A stretch of 23,622 bases of DNA from Ruminococcus sp. (GCA_023667165.1 JAMPAO010000034.1:1-23622); one strand, 5' to 3'. Shown: positions 16,615 through 23,195, numbered from the stretch's first letter. The notes: generated from the sequence alone by a model not told the origin. Program-made: numbers and translations.

Positions 16615-16963
16615 TTTGAATTTCCTCCTTCTTCTCGCTTTGCATCATTATCCGCCATTCCAGCTCGTCGGCAGTCCGTTTCAGACTGTCTGCCACGGAT
16701 GAGCTTGCAGGCGGGTCAAACATCAGCTTGACACGCAGTGTTACATAGCTTTTCACAAACTCGAGCCTTGGGTCGTCCGGCATAAAATCGCGCCAGACGG
16801 CGGTCTTATCTTTAACTGAGAAACCCTCGGCAGGACCCGCTCCAAGCTGAGTAAGCACCGAAAACACCGTGTTTATGAACATGATAATGTCCGGATCAAA
16901 GTGCTCGTATTCCTCGGGTATTCCGCCTATGGCTTTCTTTACCGAGGTCAGTATGCTGTCCAT
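16601..16963 (-). CDS. Phage head-tail connector, gp6-like
   Basis: A 120-residue protein with GGAGG 6 bases before the ATG at 16963. It reads D-P-D-I-I-M-F-I-N-T-V-F-S-V-L-T-Q-L-G (about 24-42), then F-M-P-D-D-P-R-L-E-F-V-K-S-Y-V-T-L-R-V-K-L-M-F-D-P-P and D-E-L-E-W-R. These helices and the F-D-P-P element are typical of the gp6/gp15-type connector that docks under the portal ring. Normally such genes lie after the capsid gene; here it lies upstream of terminase among the tagged genes. Function from family resemblance; the odd position is seen directly. Confidence 0.75.
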   Translation of the reverse strand: MDSILTSVKKAIGGIPEEYEHFDPDIIMFINTVFSVLTQLGAGPAEGFSVKDKTAVWRDFMPDDPRLEFVKSYVTLRVKLMFDPPASSSVADSLKRTADELEWRIMMQSEKKEEIQNVGV

Positions 16964-16995
16964 CGCTTGCCTCCTTTGTGTATAAAAAATGCGCT

Positions 16996-17268
16996 CTAAC
17001 AGGAACGCATTCGCCTTTTTACTATAAATTCCGAAACGTTTACCGGAGTTGTACCGTCTTTTATTTGAGTAATAAACACGGGAAACATAATAAAGGAAAT
17101 TTCCTCTGTGCGTTTATCCACCTTGTACATTCCGTTGTCATAGAAATCTTCCTTTTTACACAGTATGTAATAATACTGCCTGTCCTCATAAATTTGGGTT
17201 ATACCGGTTTTTATCATATCGTCGACGCTGTCGCAGACAATACATCTGCTTACCTTATTTCTGTGCAT
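16996..17268 (-). CDS. Small protein paired with the papain-fold gene, possible immunity protein
   Basis: Start chosen at the ATG at 17266-17268, 6 bases after AGGAGG (17275-17280); the ATG at 17274 touches the site and is unlikely. This gives 90 residues. It begins basic with C-I-V-C, then G-I-T-Q-I-Y-E-D-R-Q-Y-Y-Y-I-L and F-Y-D-N-G-M-Y-K-V-D-K-R-T-E-E-I-S-F-I. The Y-K-V-D-K-x-T-x-x-I strand pattern is frequent in small beta-rich partner or immunity proteins of toxin systems, and the gene overlaps the end of the papain-fold gene by 14 bases. I do not recognise a named family. Immunity is inferred from position; it may simply be another small late protein. Confidence 0.75.
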   Translation of the reverse strand: MHRNKVSRCIVCDSVDDMIKTGITQIYEDRQYYYILCKKEDFYDNGMYKVDKRTEEISFIMFPVFITQIKDGTTPVNVSEFIVKRRMRSC

Positions 17269-18127
17269 TTTCATCCTCCTTTGATCCTCTTACTGCATGG
17301 ACAACTCCGCTCCAGTTAGGTTCAAGATTATCAAGCCGAGCTATGGTCATAGGACTGTTCCTGTCTATCATGTCCCAATATTTATCGAGAGCCTTGCCTT
17401 TTTCTCCCGATTGGTAATCGAGAAATGTTACTCTGCCTTTTTTGATCTGCCACGCAAAGCAATGACCTATGCCCGAACCCGTCCAGGCTACGCCCACAAG
17501 TCCCGACGCATTATTGCCGTATGTTTCTGTAAGCATTTTGGAAGCCTCTGCCGGAGATTTGCCGAAGCGTCTTGCCTTTGCGTATTTTACTTCCGCATTT
17601 TTGAAGCTTTCCCAAACCCTATCCGGTGTGTATTCTCCCGTCAAAGAGCCTTTTGCTTTAACATCGTACCCCATCTGCCGCAGATTTCCGGCTATAGAGC
17701 AGAACGTACAGTTATTAGCTCCCTCTTCCTTTCCCCGAAGGGGATTGGCTTTTTTCAGCGATTCGTCTACAGTTTCCGGACGGGACAGTCTTTTTATACC
17801 CGCTCTCTCGGGGGCAAGCATTCGGTCGACGGTTTCCTTTCCGTTATTGCGTAGAGTCTTGAATTTGCTGCTCATAAAGTACCCCGACTTGTACGCACGA
17901 TAAGCCTTGACCACGCCGTAAGCGGCTAAAGGGACGGTGTAACCTATAGCAGCGGCAATGTCACCTTCCGCACTTCCGTCTTTTTCCGTCCCGCCATTCT
18001 TATTATACCGCTCTTTTCCTGCTTTTGTCAAGGTACCGTCATAGTTTTCGTATCGTCTTACACCCCACTTCTGACCTTTTATACCGTGGTGGAACATCTC
18101 TTTTGAATATGTAACCTTGCAAGCCAA
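17255..18127 (-). CDS. HHGIKGQKWGVRRY-tagged papain-fold toxin-like protein
   Basis: A 290-residue protein. The start is TTG (18125-18127) 7 bases after a very strong AGGAGG; the next ATG is codon 11. Residues 13-26 are H-H-G-I-K-G-Q-K-W-G-V-R-R-Y, followed by D-G-T-L-T. A short Ala-rich hydrophobic stretch (58-76) follows. The C-terminal half looks like papain fold toxin 1 (Tox-PL) domains of polymorphic toxins, which deamidate or cleave: N-N-C-T-F-C-S-I-A-G-N-L-R with probable nucleophile Cys140, G-H-C-F-A-W with His222, and F-L-D-Y-Q-S-G with Asp237. All three catalytic residues seem present. The target is unknown. Together with the tag this suggests an effector carried in the particle or delivered to the cell. 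Cysteine protease, glutamine deamidase and structural reuse are all possible. Confidence 0.75.
   Translation of the reverse strand: MACKVTYSKEMFHHGIKGQKWGVRRYENYDGTLTKAGKERYNKNGGTEKDGSAEGDIAAAIGYTVPLAAYGVVKAYRAYKSGYFMSSKFKTLRNNGKETVDRMLAPERAGIKRLSRPETVDESLKKANPLRGKEEGANNCTFCSIAGNLRQMGYDVKAKGSLTGEYTPDRVWESFKNAEVKYAKARRFGKSPAEASKMLTETYGNNASGLVGVAWTGSGIGHCFAWQIKKGRVTFLDYQSGEKGKALDKYWDMIDRNSPMTIARLDNLEPNWSGVVHAVRGSKEDENAQK
18057..18092 (-). repeat. Direct repeat coding the shared N-terminal tag, copy 2
   Basis: Same element as 16553-16588, 33 of 36 bases equal, here coding residues of the tag in the papain-fold protein. Together the copies could let tags recombine onto new C-terminal domains. 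Confidence 0.8.
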
Positions 18128-18131
18128 AATA

Positions 18132-18554
18132 TCACCTCCTCCAGGGACAGGTATCGTTTGGAAAACGTTCCGGCTGCGAAGAAACCGCAGTCAGATCCCC
18201 GTAATGGACAGCGTTGTGCGTCTCAAAGGAAATGCACACCAGATACTTGGGAGAAGTGAGGAACTCACTCCTGCTGCGAATATCTTCTACTGTTATGGGA
18301 TTGAGATGATGTATGTATATCCTGCCGCATATCTCATGACCCGGCACTCCCAGATCGCAGCCGTTGTCCCTGATTATTACCCTGTCCCGTACCGACCGCC
18401 ACTCTGCCGAGTGATAAAACTGCTGATTGAGATATCGGTCAAAACCGAATATCTCCTCCCCCACAATGCCGTTCAGCTTTAAGTACTCAAACCGCTGCTC
18501 AAAGCTCTTCAGCGCTGACATCTCTTCATATGTACGGATCTTCTTCGTATTCAT
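18132..18554 (-). CDS. HNH endonuclease
   Basis: A 140-residue protein. It carries F-Y-H-S-A-E-W-R-S-V-R-D-R-V-I-I-R-D-N-G-C-D-L, then I-Y-I-H-H-L-N-P-I (the first catalytic histidine region) and F-E-T-H-N-A-V-H-Y (the N and last H of the HNH finger). Phage HNH proteins beside terminase help cut DNA at packaging in HK97-type phages, which is the likely role here, since it lies upstream of terL in the packaging block. The ATG at 18554 overlaps the upstream gene by 29 bases. Only one Cys is clear in the finger, so zinc binding is not evident. Homing nuclease is the alternative. Confidence 0.8.
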   Translation of the reverse strand: MNTKKIRTYEEMSALKSFEQRFEYLKLNGIVGEEIFGFDRYLNQQFYHSAEWRSVRDRVIIRDNGCDLGVPGHEICGRIYIHHLNPITVEDIRSRSEFLTSPKYLVCISFETHNAVHYGDLTAVSSQPERFPNDTCPWRR

Positions 18555-18873
18555 CGTCGCTGCTGTACGACCTCATAGCCTTGATAGCTTCCTCATAAAG
18601 CTCTTCCATTCTTTGGGTTGAACGGATGGCCTGCGTCCTTGCCTCTACAAGCTCTTTCTTCCTCTCAAGAATATCTTTCTCCACCCGTTCCCGTGTTGAT
18701 CCCAACTTAAGGTAATGAGTTATGACCTGTGCGGAAGCCGTGCCGTCCATTAACTGCTGCTCCGCAAGATCCACTGCTAAAGATATAAGCTGATTTTCTC
18801 TTGCTTCTGTGCTCAAAGCAGGACGTTTTCTCTTTTTTACTGGCTTTACCGCACTTTCTTCAGCCTTTTTCAC
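18526..18873 (-). CDS. Conserved phage protein, possible terminase small subunit
   Basis: A 115-residue protein started at GTG (18871-18873), with AAGGAG 9 bases upstream; no in-frame ATG lies near. A basic N-terminus (K-K-R-K-R-P-A-L-S-T-E-A-R-E) is followed by helical V-D-L-A-E-Q-Q-L, then Q-V-I-T-H-Y-L-K-L-G-S-T-R-E-R and a charged coiled coil (about 60-105), ending acidic. This is a common protein of Clostridia phages at the start of the packaging block. A small DNA-binding, oligomeric protein before HNH and terL would fit the terminase small subunit, which recognises the packaging site. I cannot show DNA binding, and the distance to terL (3.5 kb) is larger than usual. Confidence 0.6.
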   Translation of the reverse strand: MKKAEESAVKPVKKRKRPALSTEARENQLISLAVDLAEQQLMDGTASAQVITHYLKLGSTRERVEKDILERKKELVEARTQAIRSTQRMEELYEEAIKAMRSYSSDDEYEEDPYI

Positions 18874-18907
18874 ATCGGACGGCTCCTTTCATATAGGTTT
18901 TGTTCCC

Positions 18908-18943
18908 AAAAAATTCCCGCCGGAGAATTTTTGAAGACCGGCG
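18908..18943 (-). terminator. Terminator-like hairpin, second of a tandem pair
   Basis: CGCCGG (18918-18923) pairs with CCGGCG (18938-18943) across a 14-base loop; on the minus strand six T (18908-18913) follow after a 4-base step. It lies between the 86-residue gene and the possible terS. Stem is short, so moderate support. Confidence 0.5.
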
Positions 18944-18947
18944 CGAT

Positions 18948-18981
18948 AAAAGGAGGGGGTGTGTTTTTTATTACCCCCTCC
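18948..18981 (-). terminator. Terminator-like hairpin, first of a tandem pair
   Basis: GGAGGGGGT (18952-18960) pairs perfectly with ACCCCCTCC (18973-18981), 12-base loop, then TTTT on the minus strand. It lies 13 bases after the stop of the 86-residue gene and should stop or reduce transcription from the upstream block. Confidence 0.65.
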
Positions 18982-18993
18982 CAGGTACTACAT

Positions 18994-19254
18994 TTATTCA
19001 GCATAGAGTTTTTCATCGCTCTTTCGTTTGACTTTCTTGTAGATGTTGGCAGCGTCATACTTTATTATTTCATCTATTGCACGCTCGATCTCTTCATTGT
19101 TTTCCCTGTCGGAAAAGCTGTCGGAAGTCCTTGCTATCCTACCAAGGTAAGCGCAGGTGTTGTAACCTTTTTCCGTATCGTACAGAAACCATTGCGTGAA
19201 GTTCGTAAACGGATCGTACGGATTGTCAAATGTGGTGATGGAGCATTCTTCCAT
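18994..19254 (-). CDS. Conserved small phage protein of unknown function, 86 residues
   Basis: The ATG at 19254 has AGGAGG 12 bases upstream, a rather long gap. It reads I-T-T-F-D-N-P-Y-D-P-F-T-N-F-T-Q-W-F, then G-Y-N-T-C-A-Y-L-G-R-I-A-R-T-S-D and A-I-D-E-I-I-K. This is a recurring small protein of Clostridia phages found before the terminase block; its function is not known to me. It has no membrane segment or catalytic motif. It lies 31 bases after the polymerase-like gene and is followed by two terminator-like hairpins, so it is probably the last gene of that transcription unit. Confidence 0.75.
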   Translation of the reverse strand: MEECSITTFDNPYDPFTNFTQWFLYDTEKGYNTCAYLGRIARTSDSFSDRENNEEIERAIDEIIKYDAANIYKKVKRKSDEKLYAE

Positions 19255-19285
19255 GTCTTAAGACAACCTCCTTTCAAGTTTTATT

Positions 19286-21985
19286 TCATATGTATTTGAC
19301 CACAGTAGACGCCGAAACTCCCACAGCTTCCGCAATTTCGTCATTGGTGTATCCCGACGCTTTCATAGCATTTATTTTACCTATTTTGGCTTCGCTCAGT
19401 GCTGTAGTGGCGCGGGGAGTTGCACGTTTTCTGAGGCTGTCGATGTCAGCGTTTGCAAGTATCTGCATAAGCTGACTGTCGCTTATAGCTCCTGCCTGTA
19501 TCGCTTCCCATTCACGGTCTGTTATCACAACGGGCTTTCTTTCCGCTCCTACTTTCTGTCTGGCTGATGTAAGCGCCTGCTGGCTTTTCTTTTTTAGTTC
19601 TTTTTTGGTCATATCGGGATATTCCTTTTTAGCGGCGTCTACCGCAGATTTAGCCATAGTCTGCGCCAGTCTTTCACGAGGTGCATTTTTCAAAGCGATA
19701 TTCAGTTTATATTTTAGGGAATCAACTTCGTTTTGATATGTCATTTTTGCAGACCTTGAATATTCGAGCCTGCCCGTTGCCAGCATTTCTTTTCTGGCGC
19801 TGTTGCCGAGTGCTTTCATTTTGTTGGCATAATTGGCATAAGCTTCTTCTTGAGGGGTGTGCATGGCGGAAACGAGAGTGCGGGCGTCCCGTGTTTCAGC
19901 CATTCTTGTGCTGTTCTGAGTGCGTACCCGTGTTTTTCCGTTTTTGTCGGTGAATTCCTCTCTGACTTCCTTATAAGACACCTCGCCCGTTTCGGGGTCG
20001 ATCATAGGGTTTCCTTTTCTCTTCAGCACCTGTACCGGTGATTTGGCTCTGGAGATCAAGGTTGCCACGCCCTCATGATACCTGCCGTTTTCATCTGTTT
20101 CTCCCTGATACTTCTTTTTCAGTGAAGCAATGTTATTGTCAAGCTCCGACTGCTTGTAGTCAAGGTGATGTTTTTCGGCGTCGATAACGACCATGCTGTG
20201 CCTTACAGCCCGTGCAAGCTCGTCCTCGGTAGCTCCCTTTAAGGTCATATCGGTAATGAGATTTGAAATTTTTCCCATTTCGTTCTGGGTGTTCTTCATA
20301 ATCCTCATTCCCTTGCGCTCGGGATATTCCGCTTTCGGGTCGAAGTCCTTCAGACCTTTCAGACGGGGAGTAGACGTTATCTTTATTTTATCGTTGATGG
20401 GTATGACCATAACGGTGTCGCCGTCAAAATCTGCTCCGGAAAGTCTTTCGGCAACACTGCTGTTTATACCTATTGCATCTTTGGGATTGGTACCCATAAT
20501 GCTTTTACCCTCGGACTGTTTGTTGTTGACGGTAAGAATGGGTATCTCGAATGTTCCACCGTGAGGGTAGCGTATAAGCGCCACACGCTCGCCGTTTTTG
20601 TAATTTGGCGCATAGACCTCCGTGTCTTTTATTGACGTCAGCGGAAGAATGACTTGATATTTCTGACGGGGCAATGCAGCCGCTTGTAAATGCACCGCAG
20701 CCGAATCACAGTCATCGGCAAACGATTTAAGCAGTGTCCTTTTAACGGTGGGGTTGGTAAGGGAACAGATCTCGTCAAACTCTGCCTGCTTATCCGCAGC
20801 GGCAAGGTCGAGCTGCCTGTTTATGAGATGCATACTTTGTTTCGCCAAAAACTGCGATGAAAGGTGATCGCTCCATTCTCCCCAGTCGCCCTCTTCCGCT
20901 CTTTTGTTGATAAGCGAAAGGGACTGCTTTTTTCCTGTTACGGGGTCTGTATATTTTCCGTTGGGGTCATCGTAATAGCTCTGTCCGCCATGCTCCTTTA
21001 TCAGTGAGCCGAAGGGATTCTGAGGGTCGTCTTTGATGTCTTTCAAGACATCTTCCATAGGTGTTCCCTGCTTTTTGTTGGTGTTAAATATGACATCAAT
21101 GCCATCCGGCATATCGTCGGAATATAAAGCCATTCCTTTGAGATATTTTTTGTTGTCCACCATAATTCGCACCTGCGCATAGTGCGAATTGCCGAGGCTC
21201 AGGTCTTCTGCGCCCCGCCGTATCTCGATAACACCGTCTTTATCCTTTCCGCCCTCTTCGGCATATCTGATCCGCAAGCGTTTGCTGTCCATACTGGACG
21301 GATAAACAAATGACGGACGGAATGACTCGCCGTTGTCATAGGAAATATAATTGCCTACAGAGTGAATGTTTTCAAAATTATAGATCTCTTTATGTTCCGT
21401 ACCGGGCGGACATATGACCCTGAGATTAGTCTGACGTCCGGGATTTGTAGCCTGCGGCACTCCGCCTCCGTATATGGGATAACCCTCGCTTTCAAGAATA
21501 TAAAGAGCTTGATTGAGTTTTTCCTTGGAAATATTAAGTTCCCGCTCAACTCCCGTTCCGACGTCGATCATGCCCTTTTCTTCTATTTGCTTTTTGAGAA
21601 AATCCGCTGTTTGCCTTGCGGCGGTCATTCTTGCTTCCGATTTTTCATTAAGCAAAGACCGGATAGACGATTCTCCCGGGTATCCCATTTTTTCCGCTAT
21701 CTCGGACAGAGTAAGTCCCTTTTCCCGCAAACCTTTAGCTGTTGCAACATCAAGCTGACGTCTTTCGGATTTCGCAAGAGATTTCATTGCTCTGAACTGG
21801 GTAGTTTTCATACCCATTTCCGAAGCTATCTCCGTGTCGGACAGACCTTGCTTTTTAAGCTCTTCAACACGGCTGAGAAAATCGCTGCTGTGCTGATAGG
21901 GATTTTCTCCCGACCCCCAGGGGTATCTTCCCGAACGTCTGGGCATTCCGTAATGCATAAGTATATCTTCGGCTACAGGGTTCAT
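19286..21985 (-). CDS. Two-barrel (DFDGD) RNA polymerase-like protein with HTH domains and N-terminal tag
   Basis: A 899-residue protein. The decisive motif is G-A-D-F-D-G-D-T-V-M-V-I-P: D-F-D-G-D at 519-523 (bases 20417-20431) is the metal-binding triad of the double-psi beta-barrel in beta-prime and in QDE-1/YonO-type single-chain polymerases. About 47 residues before it is R-Y-P (472-474), matching the R-x-P element; after it comes G-K-I-S-N-L-I (571-577) and V-V-I-D-A-E-K (599-605), matching the L-G-x-I-x-N and A-V-D-x-x-K blocks of that family. Helix-turn-helix units lie at about 48-70, 91-112 and at the very C-terminus 866-899. The N-terminus, L-M-H-Y-G-M-P-R-R-S-G-R-Y-P-W-G, recalls the tag of the two downstream proteins. 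ATG at 21985 has GGAGGG and overlaps the upstream stop by 4 bases. It may transcribe phage genes on its own, possibly from within the infecting particle; activity is not shown. Confidence 0.75.
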   Translation of the reverse strand: MNPVAEDILMHYGMPRRSGRYPWGSGENPYQHSSDFLSRVEELKKQGLSDTEIASEMGMKTTQFRAMKSLAKSERRQLDVATAKGLREKGLTLSEIAEKMGYPGESSIRSLLNEKSEARMTAARQTADFLKKQIEEKGMIDVGTGVERELNISKEKLNQALYILESEGYPIYGGGVPQATNPGRQTNLRVICPPGTEHKEIYNFENIHSVGNYISYDNGESFRPSFVYPSSMDSKRLRIRYAEEGGKDKDGVIEIRRGAEDLSLGNSHYAQVRIMVDNKKYLKGMALYSDDMPDGIDVIFNTNKKQGTPMEDVLKDIKDDPQNPFGSLIKEHGGQSYYDDPNGKYTDPVTGKKQSLSLINKRAEEGDWGEWSDHLSSQFLAKQSMHLINRQLDLAAADKQAEFDEICSLTNPTVKRTLLKSFADDCDSAAVHLQAAALPRQKYQVILPLTSIKDTEVYAPNYKNGERVALIRYPHGGTFEIPILTVNNKQSEGKSIMGTNPKDAIGINSSVAERLSGADFDGDTVMVIPINDKIKITSTPRLKGLKDFDPKAEYPERKGMRIMKNTQNEMGKISNLITDMTLKGATEDELARAVRHSMVVIDAEKHHLDYKQSELDNNIASLKKKYQGETDENGRYHEGVATLISRAKSPVQVLKRKGNPMIDPETGEVSYKEVREEFTDKNGKTRVRTQNSTRMAETRDARTLVSAMHTPQEEAYANYANKMKALGNSARKEMLATGRLEYSRSAKMTYQNEVDSLKYKLNIALKNAPRERLAQTMAKSAVDAAKKEYPDMTKKELKKKSQQALTSARQKVGAERKPVVITDREWEAIQAGAISDSQLMQILANADIDSLRKRATPRATTALSEAKIGKINAMKASGYTNDEIAEAVGVSASTVVKYI

Positions 21986-22545
21986 CTCTGTCCCTCCTCG
22001 TCTTTCAGTCTGGAAATGATCTTATCGAAAGTTATTATCTTATCCATTATCGGGACTATATCGTCAGCGTTTGGAGTAAATATAACAGCATCGTTATTCT
22101 GATATATCCGAAGCTCTGTTTTTATCTCGCCCGGCTTAACATCATACTCCAGACAAAAAAGAGCGGCATATATAATAAGCTGCTCCATATGCGCAGGCGT
22201 TACGCCCGTTTTAAGATCGTGGATACGGAGAAGTCCATCTCTGAACGAAACAGCGTCTGCTGTGCCAAAGCAATTTTCGGAAAAATATAATACTTGCTCG
22301 GGCGTCATTCTAAAACCGACTGCGTCGTTGACATACATATTCAGAGTTTTTTTCAGCTTTGGAAGACGCTGTTTCAGTCTGATACATCTTTCCGCAAATT
22401 CGTGAAGCTCCACTCCTTTTTGGACAGCAAGGGATTTTTTATATGCCTCTTTAATATCGTCGCTGCTGTAATTTATCCAGTGATATTTGCTTGCTCCCAG
22501 AAAAGCGTGACGCCCTTCAAGAGCAGAATGCCTGTTGAAGTTCAT
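21982..22545 (-). CDS. RecB/Cas4-like PD-(D/E)XK nuclease
   Basis: A 187-residue protein. V-E-L-H-E-F-A-E-R (His48) forms the first motif, C-F-G-T-A-D-A-V-S (Asp97) the second, and I-H-D-L-K-T-G (Asp110, Lys112) the third, with M-E-Q-L-I-I-Y-A (Gln122, Tyr126) after it: the H, D, D-x-K, Q-x-x-x-Y set of RecB-family exonucleases. No cysteine cluster for an iron-sulfur centre is seen, so it is RecB-like rather than a full Cas4. It probably processes DNA ends in phage replication or recombination. Its start overlaps the VRR-NUC gene by 29 bases, and its stop overlaps the polymerase-like start, so the three genes are likely co-translated. Confidence 0.8.
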   Translation of the reverse strand: MNFNRHSALEGRHAFLGASKYHWINYSSDDIKEAYKKSLAVQKGVELHEFAERCIRLKQRLPKLKKTLNMYVNDAVGFRMTPEQVLYFSENCFGTADAVSFRDGLLRIHDLKTGVTPAHMEQLIIYAALFCLEYDVKPGEIKTELRIYQNNDAVIFTPNADDIVPIMDKIITFDKIISRLKDEEGQR

Positions 22546-22810
22546 ATATAACTTCCTCCTTGTTTTCGGGATATATAAATCTTGAAAAAGACATTTCGTT
22601 CATCTTGTCCACATACCATTGCTGATTAGGCTGTCTGGCAGCGTCCGCACATTTTTTGCATTCAAGTGCCGCCCAACGGTTTTTGTACAGCACCAACAGA
22701 TCGGGGATACCCTGGATATACGATGAGTCGAGTTTCATCACCATACACCCGGGAAACGTTCTTTTCAGATTTTTGATGAGTTCGCTTTGAAAATCTTTTT
22801 CGGGTTTCAT
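22517..22810 (-). CDS. VRR-NUC domain protein
   Basis: A 97-residue protein from the ATG at 22808-22810, with AAAGGT about 9 bases upstream; a TTG at 22816 is too near the site. The core Q-G-I-P-D-L-L-V-L-Y then A-A-L-E-C-K-K holds the acidic D and the E-x-K of the PD-(D/E)XK fold in the compact VRR-NUC form, common in phage replication modules. Such nucleases cut branched DNA or act with helicases. It is the first gene of a three-gene unit with the RecB-like and polymerase-like genes. An attenuator-like hairpin lies just upstream. Confidence 0.85.
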   Translation of the reverse strand: MKPEKDFQSELIKNLKRTFPGCMVMKLDSSYIQGIPDLLVLYKNRWAALECKKCADAARQPNQQWYVDKMNEMSFSRFIYPENKEEVIYELQQAFCS

Positions 22811-22836
22811 TGACAAACGACCTTTCCGAAAAATAT

Positions 22837-22875
22837 AAAAGAGAGTAAAAAAGCAGTGCGCTTTCTTACTCTCTC
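22837..22875 (-). terminator. Terminator or attenuator hairpin in the leader of the nuclease operon
   Basis: A long stem, 22839-22854 with 22860-22875 (one A/C mismatch), with a 5-base loop, followed on the minus strand by a T-rich run. It sits about 30 bases before the VRR-NUC start and after the candidate promoter, so it could act as an attenuator or stop read-through from the right. Confidence 0.6.
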
Positions 22876-22942
22876 TTCATAAAAGGCTATGTTTTTCGTG
22901 CGGACGTATATTTTGGTCAGAAACCCGAATTTTTTCCTATAT

Positions 22943-22972
22943 TATATATTACTTTATTTTTTCGTATGTAAA
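22943..22972 (-). promoter_or_regulatory. Candidate promoter of the nuclease operon
   Basis: On the minus strand TTTACA (22967-22972) and, after 18 bases, TATATA (22943-22948); a TATAAT also lies at 22941-22946 with a 20-base gap. The stretch is very AT-rich, so chance matches are likely. Position 130 bases before the first gene is reasonable. Confidence 0.3.
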
Positions 22973-22991
22973 ATATAAAAAATAAACGGGT

Positions 22992-23160
22992 AAGCGGGCA
23001 GGACTCCGACAAATGGCTATACTGCGCTGTTTTATCCTGCCAAATTTTTATTTCAAAAGTGGGCGGAAAGCGGGCGAAAACGTGTTTTCGAGCAATGAAT
23101 GCCTCGGTCAAACCGTTTCAGCCCACTTTTTGCCCGTTTTTGAAACAGTAAAGCGGGCAA
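22992..23160. repeat. Cluster of AAGCGGGC-type repeats in the intergenic region
   Basis: The region from 22817 to 23201 has no gene I can support. It holds AAGCGGGCA (22992-23000), AAAAGTGGGC (23055-23064), AAAGCGGGCG (23067-23076), the inverse GCCCACTTTT (23121-23130) and TGCCCGTTTT (23131-23140), and AAGCGGGCAA (23151-23160). A CGAAAA/TTTTCG hairpin (23075-23090) and a GTTTCA/TGAAAC pair (23115-23120, 23141-23146) lie between. They could be iterons of an origin or operator sites for a regulator. Confidence 0.5.
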
Positions 23161-23195
23161 AAATAAGAGCCTTTGTTTTTGGCAAAAGCTCTTAT
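23159..23195 (-). terminator. Terminator of the 77-residue gene
   Basis: ATAAGAGC (23163-23170) pairs with GCTCTTAT (23188-23195); on the minus strand a T run follows (23159-23162). It lies 6 bases past the stop of the small gene. The 17-base loop contains a further GCC/GGC pairing. Confidence 0.55.

Noticed and set aside
18870..19058. 62-residue minus-strand open frame between the 86-residue gene and the possible terS
   Set aside because: It overlaps the end of the 86-residue gene and covers both terminator hairpins; no ribosome site and no protein-like pattern.
21982..22810. CRISPR-Cas relation of the Cas4-like nuclease
   Set aside because: No array, no other cas gene and no cysteine cluster; phage RecB-like nucleases of this size are common.
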